DNA from: Flavobacteriales bacterium UBA2798
GTDB taxonomy: Bacteria; Bacteroidota; Bacteroidia; Flavobacteriales_D; UBA2798
DNA length: 5,460 bases
NCBI GenBank assembly: GCA_002351955.1
Contig: DEHO01000003.1
Location: forward strand, 2,040-7,499
Direction of reading: 5' to 3'
The notes beneath the pieces were generated by a model. That model was given only the letters and a program-made list of their open reading frames with translations. It was not told where the DNA came from and did not search any database. The position numbers and the translations under genes were made by a program. Below are positions 1-5,447 of this stretch, piece after piece (within the stretch, counting starts at the first letter, position 1; every line of letters begins with the position of its first letter).

Positions 1-1017
1 CCTAAAGGTCACGATGCTGTTTTGTTTGTTGTGAAGCATGCTGCCTACATTACTGCTTACGATGAAAAACTTGAGCAGGCACGTTGGGTTGCCCACATCA
101 TTCTTCCTGATATTGCAGAAGGGAATTTTGGGAGAAGCAATGATTTCAGAATTGACAGTCTTGTACCAACAGGAACTCCTGAAAAATATGATTACTGGAA
201 CTCCGGTTACGATCGTGGACACCTTGCTCCTTCTGCAGATTTCCGATGGTCGGCAGTTGCCTTAAGTGAGTCGTATTTCTACTCCAATATCAGTCCGCAG
301 CGCCCCGAATTAAACAGGGAACGTTGGGCAGAACTGGAGGATTTATTAAGAGCGTATGTAATGATTAACAGCAGAAAACTATTTGTGATCACAGGTCCAG
401 TTGTTTCGGAAAGTAAAGAGAGCATTGGGGTTAAAAACAAAGTAATTGTTCCAAAATATTTTTTCAAAGCAACAATTGATCCTTCGGCCGGGACAGGTAT
501 TGCGTTTATTATGCCCAATGGAATCTGCACTAAAACAGTTCTTGAATATGCGGTTCCTATCGACAGTGTTGAAAAACTTACGGGACTTAATCTATTTCCT
601 AACCTGAATCCTGCCGAAGAAAAGAAAATGGAATCAGTTTATGACCTCAGCATTTGGCGCATTGCAAAAGAGGAAGGCAATTTTAGCCCACTCAATCCGG
701 AAGAATTGCCCAAAGGGAAATTCAATACCAGTCAGGCCAAATACCACAACGGCGAAAAAATTACAGTTTGCGGGAAGGTCGTCAGCACCAAATACACTGA
801 AAAATCGGGGGCTACCTTTATCAATCTGGACCGAAAATTTCCGGATCAGATCTTCACCGTTCAGATTTGGAAGGATGCCCGAACCAATTTCAGCTATGCA
901 CCTGAAAATGAGCTTCAGGGAAAAACCATTTGCGTAACCGGCAAAATCACTGTAAACCAAGGTGTTGCCACAATGACTATCCAAAATGAAAATGCAATTG
1001 AAATTTTGGAAGATTAA
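1..1017 (+). CDS. DNA/RNA non-specific endonuclease with C-terminal OB-fold-like domain (5'-truncated by window edge)
   Basis: Metal-dependent sugar-non-specific nuclease of the Serratia NucA type, expected to cut DNA and RNA outside the cytoplasm. The frame is open from base 1, so 338 residues are visible and the true start, probably with a signal peptide, lies upstream. Visible codons 1-235 carry the nuclease core: DRGH at 71-74 (nt 211-222, catalytic His 74), SNISPQ at 95-100, and LNRERWAELE, where Asn105 and Glu113 align with Serratia metal-binding Asn119 and Glu127. A VITGPV strand and an IDSVEKLTGL segment also match the family. All key residues are present, so the enzyme should be active. 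Codons about 241-338 form a separate beta-rich domain (GEKITVCGKVVS, then KTICVTGKI) that I read as an OB-fold nucleic-acid-binding module. Its two cysteines (codons 257 and 311) might form a disulfide if the protein is exported. The nuclease call is secure; the OB-fold is judged from pattern only. Confidence 0.93.
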   Translation, partial: PKGHDAVLFVVKHAAYITAYDEKLEQARWVAHIILPDIAEGNFGRSNDFRIDSLVPTGTPEKYDYWNSGYDRGHLAPSADFRWSAVALSESYFYSNISPQRPELNRERWAELEDLLRAYVMINSRKLFVITGPVVSESKESIGVKNKVIVPKYFFKATIDPSAGTGIAFIMPNGICTKTVLEYAVPIDSVEKLTGLNLFPNLNPAEEKKMESVYDLSIWRIAKEEGNFSPLNPEELPKGKFNTSQAKYHNGEKITVCGKVVSTKYTEKSGATFINLDRKFPDQIFTVQIWKDARTNFSYAPENELQGKTICVTGKITVNQGVATMTIQNENAIEILED

Positions 1018-1036
1018 ACGAAGCAACCTTTTTTTA

Positions 1037-1044
1037 TATATTTA
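1037..1044 (+). promoter_or_regulatory. Possible -7 box before the Spy-like gene
   Basis: TATATTTA matches the Bacteroidota -7 consensus TAnnTTTG at all but the last position and lies 26 bases before the ATG at 1070. No TTTG -33 element is found at the usual 19-21 base spacing; the nearest one, at 1005-1008, is 28 bases upstream. No terminator hairpin follows the nuclease stop, so read-through from the nuclease gene is equally possible. Confidence 0.25.
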
Positions 1045-1069
1045 GTCTTTAAATAAACCTCATTTTGCT

Positions 1070-1414
1070 ATGACTTCGATTCGAAATTTGCTTACACTTT
1101 TTATCACATTGATTTCTATCAACCTAGCATCTGCTCAGCAAGGACAAGCACCTGCAGACGAGAGAGCAAGTACTGCAACCAGAAAGCTAAAAGTTGAATA
1201 TCAGCTTTCGGACGAACAGACTATTAAAGTCCATGAAATTACTTTAGCTAATATTATCGCGTATGATAATCTTAAAAAGAAGAAAGCCAGCCAGCAAGAA
1301 TTAGATGCTCAAGAGGTCGTTTATATGAATCAACTAAAAGATATTTTCACGCCTGAGCAATACCAAAAAGCGGTGGCTAACTATGAAAAAATTAAAGCAT
1401 CGCGACAAAAATAG
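1070..1414 (+). CDS. Small secreted Spy/CpxP-like helical protein
   Basis: A 114-residue protein with a clear Sec signal peptide: MTSIRN, a hydrophobic stretch, then ASA|QQ with predicted cleavage after residue 22. The mature part is charged and apparently all-helical. It carries two spaced motifs, LSDEQ (46-50) and FTPEQ (93-97), which resemble the LTxxQ-type motifs of periplasmic Spy/CpxP proteins and of many small Bacteroidota periplasmic proteins of this length. Spy and CpxP act as periplasmic chaperones or stress sensors; a similar role here is inferred. The ATG at 1070 is chosen because it gives a complete signal peptide. It follows the nuclease gene by 52 bases on the same strand and is closed by a strong terminator at 1432-1455. 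Function beyond 'periplasmic helical protein' is not certain. Confidence 0.8.
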   Translation: MTSIRNLLTLFITLISINLASAQQGQAPADERASTATRKLKVEYQLSDEQTIKVHEITLANIIAYDNLKKKKASQQELDAQEVVYMNQLKDIFTPEQYQKAVANYEKIKASRQK

Positions 1415-1431
1415 TTCGCTTACAACAAAAT

Positions 1432-1458
1432 AAAGGGGAGTTAACGCTCCCCTTTTTT
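1432..1458. terminator. Bidirectional rho-independent terminator
   Basis: A 9-bp perfect stem, AAAGGGGAG (1432-1440) paired with CTCCCCTTT (1447-1455), encloses the loop TTAACG. On the plus strand the T run continues to 1458, then ATTTTT. On the minus strand the stem is followed by TTTATTTTG. It lies 17 bases after the Spy-like gene and 20 bases past the stop of the convergent 60-residue gene, so it can end transcripts from both sides. Confidence 0.92.
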
Positions 1459-1477
1459 ATTTTTAAATCTATCCGGT

Positions 1478-1660
1478 TTAAACTGAAATTATTTCAATCA
1501 GTTCCCGTTTAAATTTTCCTTTCATCCAATTTTTCAATTCTCTTACATCCTCTTCCACCAATTGTGTTATGGCTTTGTAATATTCCTTGCGAAACAATTG
1601 TGGATCGAAGCTCACCTTCTCGAGGATGAATTTGGTGTACTCAAGTGCGGTCTTTTTCAT
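1478..1660 (-). CDS. Small conserved-looking hypothetical protein, 60 aa
   Basis: The 60-residue product starts MKKTALEYTKFILEKVSF and continues FDPQLFRKEYYKAI with a Trp-containing helix, LKNWMKGKF. There is no signal peptide, membrane segment or cysteine, so it should be cytoplasmic and mostly helical. The LEYTKxILEKVSFDxxLFRKE pattern is one I associate with short, unnamed Bacteroidota proteins; this is recollection, not a search result, and no function is known to me. The start at 1660 is the only ATG giving the full N-terminal helix, and its 5' leader is A/C-rich without a Shine-Dalgarno. It is transcribed away from the lipoprotein gene upstream, from which it is separated by a terminator at 1754-1779, so it probably has its own promoter between 1661 and 1753. 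I could not find a good -7 box there. It converges on the Spy-like gene. Confidence 0.75.
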   Translation of the reverse strand: MKKTALEYTKFILEKVSFDPQLFRKEYYKAITQLVEEDVRELKNWMKGKFKRELIEIISV

Positions 1661-1744
1661 GCTTTATTGGTGTTGGTGACACTTTCCTAACGCATCTTAT
1701 TACGGCTTTGTTATTGCTAAGGTTCGGACTTTAACATCTTTTTT

Positions 1745-1779
1745 GAAATAAAAAGTCCCGTGTTTCTCAACACAGGACT
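1745..1779 (-). terminator. Rho-independent terminator of the coiled-coil lipoprotein gene
   Basis: Read on the minus strand, AGTCCTGTGTT (1779-1769) pairs with AACACGGGACT (1764-1754) around a GAGA loop, and TTTTATTTC follows. The stem is 11 bp with one U-G wobble in minus-strand RNA. The same pair is a C/A mismatch in plus-strand RNA, so it is oriented for the minus-strand gene whose stop is at 1802. GAGA belongs to the stable GNRA tetraloop class. Confidence 0.9.
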
Positions 1780-1801
1780 ATGAATAACGATTAAACTTCC
1801 A

Positions 1802-2662
1802 TTAATCCAGCACCACAACGAGGTATTTCGAAACACTCCAAAATGATTTTGAATCGGTAATTACGAGCTTTTCCTTGGTTTTTTCTCCAACAACCTTGTA
1901 GGAGCCTACAGGATGGGTTGTCAGTAGTTCTGCTTTTTTTCCGCCTAAAATCACTTCACTGGTTTTCGAGATATCAATTTGGGTGAAATAATCCTTATTA
2001 AAGTCTTCACGTAACTTCTTGATCTTTCCAATGCCAATAAATCCACCTTCTTTCGTAAGGATGCCATTTTCCTTTAATTCTTTTGTTGAACCGATTACGT
2101 AATAGGCGGTCTTTAATTCAGCTTCTTTTTCCTCTACCACTGCCATGGTTTCATTAAGTGTTGCAGTGAGCTCGTCCATTGCAATATCGTACTTGGCCAG
2201 TTCTTCGCGAAGCGAGTTAATGGTTTGTTCCTGATCGTCGATTTTGGTCAACAGGTTTTCAATCATTTTTTCGAGTTCGCCAATCTTCATATCTCCCTTT
2301 TTCAACTTTCCACGGAGACTGGCAATTTTATTCCGGTTATCTTCCATTAGTGAGTTGATGACCTGAATTTCTTCTATAATGCGGTCTTTTTGATCCACAG
2401 CCAATTCGGGATCATTGTTCCTGCTTTTATTGATTACTCCTTCTTTCTGACGGATTACCGAAAGGTTCTCTTCAATTTCATTCAGTATTCGGATAGAAGC
2501 ATTCATTGCCGAGTCCTTCCCTCCTAATTCACGTTTTAACTCTTCATTTTCTTTCACAAGGCGGTCAAACTCCGGATTTCCGGCACTGCTGTTTCCGGTG
2601 TTCTCGGTAGAACAGGAAACGATTGCAAAAAGCATGATAAAAAGGACAGCCATTTTTTTCAT
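1802..2662 (-). CDS. Coiled-coil lipoprotein with conserved C-terminal domain
   Basis: A 286-residue lipoprotein. MKKMAVLFIMLFAIVSC is a signal peptide with lipobox IVS-C, lipidated on Cys17. The residues after the cysteine (STENTG) do not form a clear acidic surface-export signal, so outer-membrane sidedness is open. Residues about 30-195 are a long heptad-rich, highly charged coiled coil (for example LVKENEELKREL, then KIGELEKMIENLLTKI). Residues about 193-286 form a compact domain beginning LKTAYYVIGSTKELKENGIL, with GGFIGIGK, TTHPVGSYKV and a terminal FWSVSKYLVVVLD. I recall this architecture from Bacteroidota proteins, some labelled as Cbp1-like collagen-binding adhesins; that name is from memory and the binding role should not be assumed. 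An envelope-tethered structural or adhesive role is the best inference. It has its own promoter (2686-2693) and terminator. Confidence 0.85.
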   Translation of the reverse strand: MKKMAVLFIMLFAIVSCSTENTGNSSAGNPEFDRLVKENEELKRELGGKDSAMNASIRILNEIEENLSVIRQKEGVINKSRNNDPELAVDQKDRIIEEIQVINSLMEDNRNKIASLRGKLKKGDMKIGELEKMIENLLTKIDDQEQTINSLREELAKYDIAMDELTATLNETMAVVEEKEAELKTAYYVIGSTKELKENGILTKEGGFIGIGKIKKLREDFNKDYFTQIDISKTSEVILGGKKAELLTTHPVGSYKVVGEKTKEKLVITDSKSFWSVSKYLVVVLD

Positions 2663-2685
2663 AAAGAAGTGAATTTGAGTTCAAA

Positions 2686-2693
2686 CAAAAATA
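2686..2693 (-). promoter_or_regulatory. -7 promoter box for the coiled-coil lipoprotein gene
   Basis: On the minus strand the bases read TATTTTTG, a perfect match to the Bacteroidota -7 consensus TAnnTTTG. Transcription would begin near 2680, giving a leader of about 18 bases before the ATG at 2662. A clear -33 TTTG is not found at the expected distance. A short inverted repeat, TTTGA-GT-TCAAA (2674-2685), covers the predicted start point. Confidence 0.6.
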
Positions 2694-2720
2694 ACAAAAG
2701 TTCGATTCGGACAGGGTGCT

Positions 2721-2728
2721 TATATTTG
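2721..2728 (+). promoter_or_regulatory. -7 promoter box for the M61 peptidase gene
   Basis: TATATTTG is a perfect TAnnTTTG match. Transcription would start around 2733-2735, giving a short leader of about 10-12 bases before the ATG at 2745. The best upstream candidate for -33 is only TTCG at 2701-2704, with a 16-base spacer that is shorter than usual. Confidence 0.6.
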
Positions 2729-2744
2729 GGGAAATACAATAATC

Positions 2745-4523
2745 ATGAGATCATTCCTTATTTGTCTGGGACTATTGTCCATTTTGAACGGAAAATCACA
2801 ATCCATTGATTACACGCTCCGAATGGGGGCGCCGCATACCCACTACTTAGAGGTTGAGATGGTCGTTTCAAAATTGTCGGGTAAAACCCTGGATGTAAAA
2901 ATGCCGGTATGGGCTCCGGGATCGTATATGGTACGTGAATTTGCACGGAATGTGGACTTTTTTGAAGCTACTGCAGATGGCAAAAAACTGCCATGGAAAA
3001 AGACCGATAAAAACACCTGGAGTATTGCAACAAACGGATCAAAAGAAATCAGAATCAACTACAATGTTTACGCATTCGAAATGTCGGTTCGCACTTCCTT
3101 TTTAGATGATTCGCACGGATATATCAATGGCACAAGTGTTTTTATGTATGTAAAGGACAAAAAGAATTTGAGTGGAAAATTAACTATTGAACCTCATAAA
3201 AACTTTAAATCCATCAGCACCGGATTGACTTACATTTCGAATCAAAACGGGAAATTCCAATACAGTTTTCCTGATTATGACTTTCTGGCTGATTGTCCAA
3301 TTGAGATCGGGAATCAGGAAATCTTTTCCTTTAATGCATCCGGAATTGAGCATGAAGTCGCCATGTATGGAGAAGGGAACTACGACAAGGAACGCCTCAA
3401 ACAAGACATGGCCAAAGTGGTGGAGTCCTGCACAAAGGTGTTCGGCGAAAACCCCAATCAGAAATACGTTTTTATTATTCATAATCTAACCGTGGGCTCC
3501 GGTGGATTGGAACATCTCAACTCTACCACACTGCAGGTAAACCGATGGACCTATTCAGGATCGGCGTATACAGATTTTCTGAGTCTTGTTGCTCATGAAT
3601 ATTTCCATTTGTGGAATGTAAAAAGAATCAGAGCAGATGTATTGGGGCCCTTTGATTACGACAAGGAAAATTACAGCACACTCTTATGGGTATTGGAAGG
3701 ATTTACATCGTATTATGATGAGTTGCTTCTTTTACGTTCCGGTTTTCATACCCAGAGCGAATACCTTTCTGTTCTGAGCAGAATAATAAATACTGTAGAA
3801 AACACTCCCGGTGCCAAAATTCAATCAGCCTCCGAATCGAGTTTTGATGCATGGATAAAGGGATACCGTACAAACGAAAACAGTGTAAATTCCCAAATTT
3901 CCTATTATACTAAAGGTCAGTTGCTGGGCGCATTGCTCGATATTGAGATCATACAAGCTACAAACGGATCGAAACGACTCGATGATCTTTTGAGTTATCT
4001 CTATCAGGAGTTTTACAAAAAACAAAAACGGGGATTCAGCGACGTGGAATTCAGAAAAGCTGCCGAAAAAATTGCGGGTAAAGAATTGAAAATCTTTTTC
4101 GAAGAATACGTTGAAAAAACCACTGCTATCGACTACGAAAAATATTTTGCTCCCTTGGGCATGACGCTTAAAAAAACCTCGCGCGAAAAGGAAATTGCAT
4201 TTGGCGCCAGATTGACTGATTCCGGAGGAAAATTAATCGTGAAAGAAGTTACTAAAGGAACATCATCCTATGAATCGGGACTTAATGTTAATGATGAAAT
4301 TATTTCGTGCAACGGGTTCAGAGTAGATCAAACCTCCTTCAATAAAATGATCGCTGCTTCGAAAATCGGAGATGAAATTGATTTGCTTATTTCCAGAGAT
4401 AACATTATGCAGGCACTAAAAATAAAACTGCTACCCAATGGCGCGTGGGACCATCAGGTAACAGTTCTTCAATCAACTGGTGAAAACCAGGAAAAGCTTC
4501 GTATGAAATGGCTGGGCAATTAA
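2745..4523 (+). CDS. Secreted M61-family metallopeptidase with PDZ domain
   Basis: A 592-residue zinc metallopeptidase of the M61 (glycyl aminopeptidase) family, close to the family's usual length. An N-terminal signal peptide (MRSFLICLGLLSILNGKSQS) suggests export. Residues about 22-190 match the beta-rich M61 N-terminal domain, including MPVWAPGSYMVREFARNV. The catalytic part has GGLEH (253-257), the zinc motif HEYFH (284-288) followed by LWNVKRIR, and the third ligand Glu318 in LLWVLEGFTSYYDE; all expected residues are present. SQISYYTKGQLLGALLD (helical scaffold) follows. Residues about 485-562 form a PDZ domain (GKLIVKEVTKGTSSYESGL, then NDEIISCNG), which commonly binds peptide C-termini. 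The family cleaves N-terminal residues, classically Gly or Ala; the actual substrate here is unknown. It is divergent from the lipoprotein gene and has its own -7 box. No frameshift is seen. Confidence 0.96.
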   Translation: MRSFLICLGLLSILNGKSQSIDYTLRMGAPHTHYLEVEMVVSKLSGKTLDVKMPVWAPGSYMVREFARNVDFFEATADGKKLPWKKTDKNTWSIATNGSKEIRINYNVYAFEMSVRTSFLDDSHGYINGTSVFMYVKDKKNLSGKLTIEPHKNFKSISTGLTYISNQNGKFQYSFPDYDFLADCPIEIGNQEIFSFNASGIEHEVAMYGEGNYDKERLKQDMAKVVESCTKVFGENPNQKYVFIIHNLTVGSGGLEHLNSTTLQVNRWTYSGSAYTDFLSLVAHEYFHLWNVKRIRADVLGPFDYDKENYSTLLWVLEGFTSYYDELLLLRSGFHTQSEYLSVLSRIINTVENTPGAKIQSASESSFDAWIKGYRTNENSVNSQISYYTKGQLLGALLDIEIIQATNGSKRLDDLLSYLYQEFYKKQKRGFSDVEFRKAAEKIAGKELKIFFEEYVEKTTAIDYEKYFAPLGMTLKKTSREKEIAFGARLTDSGGKLIVKEVTKGTSSYESGLNVNDEIISCNGFRVDQTSFNKMIAASKIGDEIDLLISRDNIMQALKIKLLPNGAWDHQVTVLQSTGENQEKLRMKWLGN

Positions 4524-4533
4524 CCCAACTCTA

Positions 4534-4716
4534 TCAGGCTATTTGTTTTCTTTCTTTGAGAACAACAGGCATGGTAGCTACCTTTTTGTACTTCTTATAT
4601 CCTGTATAGGCCGGACAATGTTGTCCTTTAGAGCATGAAGTTAGAGACATTGCTCCTAATAGAACAACAGCGGATGCCATTACGATTCCGCGAGAAAGGG
4701 TAGCTTGCTTTTTCAT
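4534..4716 (-). CDS. Small lipoprotein, 60 aa, with CPAY motif
   Basis: A 60-residue product: MKKQATLSRG, a hydrophobic stretch, then lipobox LTS-C at residue 28, followed by SKGQHCPAYTGYKKYKK. The mature peptide is only about 33 residues, basic, with a second cysteine in HCPAY. I start it at 4716 because this ATG places MKKQ at the start of a normal signal peptide; the longer frame from 4785 would put 23 polar residues before it and would begin inside the regulatory palindrome. Short lipoproteins with a Cys-Pro/Ala-Ala-Tyr segment after the lipidation site are common in Bacteroidota, and I know of no function for them. The leader (4717-4746) is almost purely A/C on the transcribed strand and probably unstructured. 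It converges on the M61 gene with 10 bases between stops and is divergent from the sigma gene, so a link with the sigma factor is possible but unproven. Confidence 0.75.
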   Translation of the reverse strand: MKKQATLSRGIVMASAVVLLGAMSLTSCSKGQHCPAYTGYKKYKKVATMPVVLKERKQIA

Positions 4717-4746
4717 GGTGTTGAGGGTTTGTTGTTTGTTTGTTGG
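4717..4746 (-). promoter_or_regulatory. A/C-only 5' leader of the small lipoprotein gene
   Basis: Read on the minus strand, the 30 bases before the start codon are A and C except for one T (plus-strand A at 4724), with repeated CAAA/CAACA units. Such a G-free leader cannot fold easily, and without a Shine-Dalgarno it may promote efficient initiation, as is thought for Bacteroidota. No -7 box was recognised further upstream. Confidence 0.4.
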
Positions 4747-4777
4747 CTTGTTACTGTAATAGGTACCCGGTTTTGTG

Positions 4778-4801
4778 AATTCCATAAAATTTTGTGGAAT
4801 T
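4778..4801. promoter_or_regulatory. 24-bp near-palindrome in the divergent lipoprotein/sigma region, candidate operator
   Basis: AATTCCATAAAA (4778-4789) and TTTTGTGGAATT (4790-4801) are inverted copies with one mismatched pair (T4785/G4794). It is followed directly by a second AT-only palindrome, TTTTTATAAAAA (4800-4811). Its position, 62 bases upstream of the lipoprotein start and 52 bases upstream of the sigma start, fits an operator for a dimeric regulator acting on one or both genes. It is unlikely to be a terminator, because no plus-strand gene ends just before it. Confidence 0.45.
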
Positions 4802-4845
4802 TTTATAAAAAATGTCCTAAATTGTAGACTATAGCCTATAAATCA

Positions 4846-4859
4846 GATCATTCGTGATC
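4846..4859 (+). promoter_or_regulatory. UUCG hairpin enclosing the sigma-factor start codon
   Basis: GATCA (4846-4850) and TGATC (4855-4859) form a perfect 5-bp stem around TTCG, the UUCG tetraloop sequence. The proposed GTG start (4854-4856) spans the loop and the 3' arm. The stem is short and A/U-closed, so its stability is modest. It may reduce initiation or mark a start misassignment. Confidence 0.35.
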
Positions 4860-5447
4860 ATCGGAATCTTACATAGCAGTGCAGGACTCAGCGATGAAAA
4901 GCTGATGGAGAAGTATCGGAGTACCGGAAATACCTGGTTTGTAGGTGAATTGTACCAAAGGTATTCGCGTCCGGTTAGTGCCATGTGTTATTCCTATTTC
5001 CGAAATACCGAAGATGCGGAAGATACTGCCATGGAAATTTTTGAGGTTATAATGGTCGACCTTAAAAAACATGAAATACAGAATTTCAAACCCTGGCTCC
5101 ATTCCGTTGTAAGGCACTATTGCCTGAGAAAGCTTGATAAATCAAGAAAAAGAGAGGCAAATCATCAGGAATTCAAAAAAAGCGGAGATCCTTTTATGGA
5201 ATTATCCTCCGAATTGTCCCTTGATTCTATGAACGGGGAACCATCACCCGACCTCATCGAAGAATTGAAAAAGGCCATTGATAGCTTAAAAGACGATCAA
5301 CGCACATGCGTAGAACTCTTCTTTATTCAGGATAAGTCCTACCAGGAAATCGCTGATATCACCGGTTATCCTTTAATGAAAGTAAAAAGTCACATACAAA
5401 ACGGAAAACGCAATCTGAAAATCTATCTCGAAAGTCTCCATGGCTAA
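4854..5447 (+). CDS. ECF-type RNA polymerase sigma-70 factor
   Basis: A 197-residue alternative sigma factor that would direct RNA polymerase to a dedicated promoter set. Sigma-2 covers residues about 26-100: LYQRYSRPV, NTEDAEDTAMEIFE with the DAED signature at 54-57, and HEIQNFKPWLHSVVRHYCLRKL. A charged linker follows (100-133). Sigma-4 covers about 134-192, with CVELFFIQDKSYQEIADITG and the helix-turn-helix ending KVKSHIQNGKRNLKI. The NFKxWL and SYQEIAxITGYxxxKVKSxIQNGKRNLKI patterns are typical of a Bacteroidota ECF group. The start is GTG at 4854, as a stop lies in frame at 4839; the next ATG (4905) would remove the conserved SDEKLMEKY lead-in. GTG starts are unusual, and this one sits in a hairpin, so initiation may be weak or slightly elsewhere. 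No cysteine-based anti-sigma motif is present. The next gene overlaps its stop codon. Confidence 0.94.
   Translation: MIIGILHSSAGLSDEKLMEKYRSTGNTWFVGELYQRYSRPVSAMCYSYFRNTEDAEDTAMEIFEVIMVDLKKHEIQNFKPWLHSVVRHYCLRKLDKSRKREANHQEFKKSGDPFMELSSELSLDSMNGEPSPDLIEELKKAIDSLKDDQRTCVELFFIQDKSYQEIADITGYPLMKVKSHIQNGKRNLKIYLESLHG

Noticed and set aside
22..24. TTG as the start of the nuclease gene
   Set aside because: The frame is open upstream to base 1 (PKGHDAVLFVVKH), family alignment continues left of it, and starting here would give no signal peptide. The gene is truncated by the window edge.
634..1026. 130-residue minus-strand open frame
   Set aside because: It is antisense to the OB-fold half of the nuclease gene, has no recognisable domain, and has no convincing promoter. 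It is a shadow frame.
3180..3482. 100-residue minus-strand open frame
   Set aside because: It lies wholly within the M61 peptidase gene on the opposite strand and shows no domain or leader features.
4543..4565. Hairpin TTGTTTTC...GAGAACAA as a terminator for the M61 gene
   Set aside because: The stem contains a wobble pair and a 7-base loop, it lies inside the coding end of the convergent lipoprotein gene, and no T run follows on the plus strand.
4717..4785. N-terminal extension of the small lipoprotein to the ATG at 4785
   Set aside because: It would add 23 polar residues before the signal peptide, which would block lipoprotein export, and it begins inside the palindrome. The MKKQ start at 4716 is far more likely.
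4778..4812. The 24-bp palindrome plus T run as a rho-independent terminator
   Set aside because: Although TTTTT follows on the plus strand, no plus-strand gene ends nearby (the last stop is at 4521), the stem is AT-rich, and the next gene starts shortly after. An operator fits better.
4791..4825. TTTG (4791-4794) and TAAATTGT (4818-4825) as a -33/-7 promoter for the sigma gene
   Set aside because: The -7 box matches only 6 of 8 positions and the 23-base spacer is longer than the usual 19-21. It may contribute, but the support is too weak to list.
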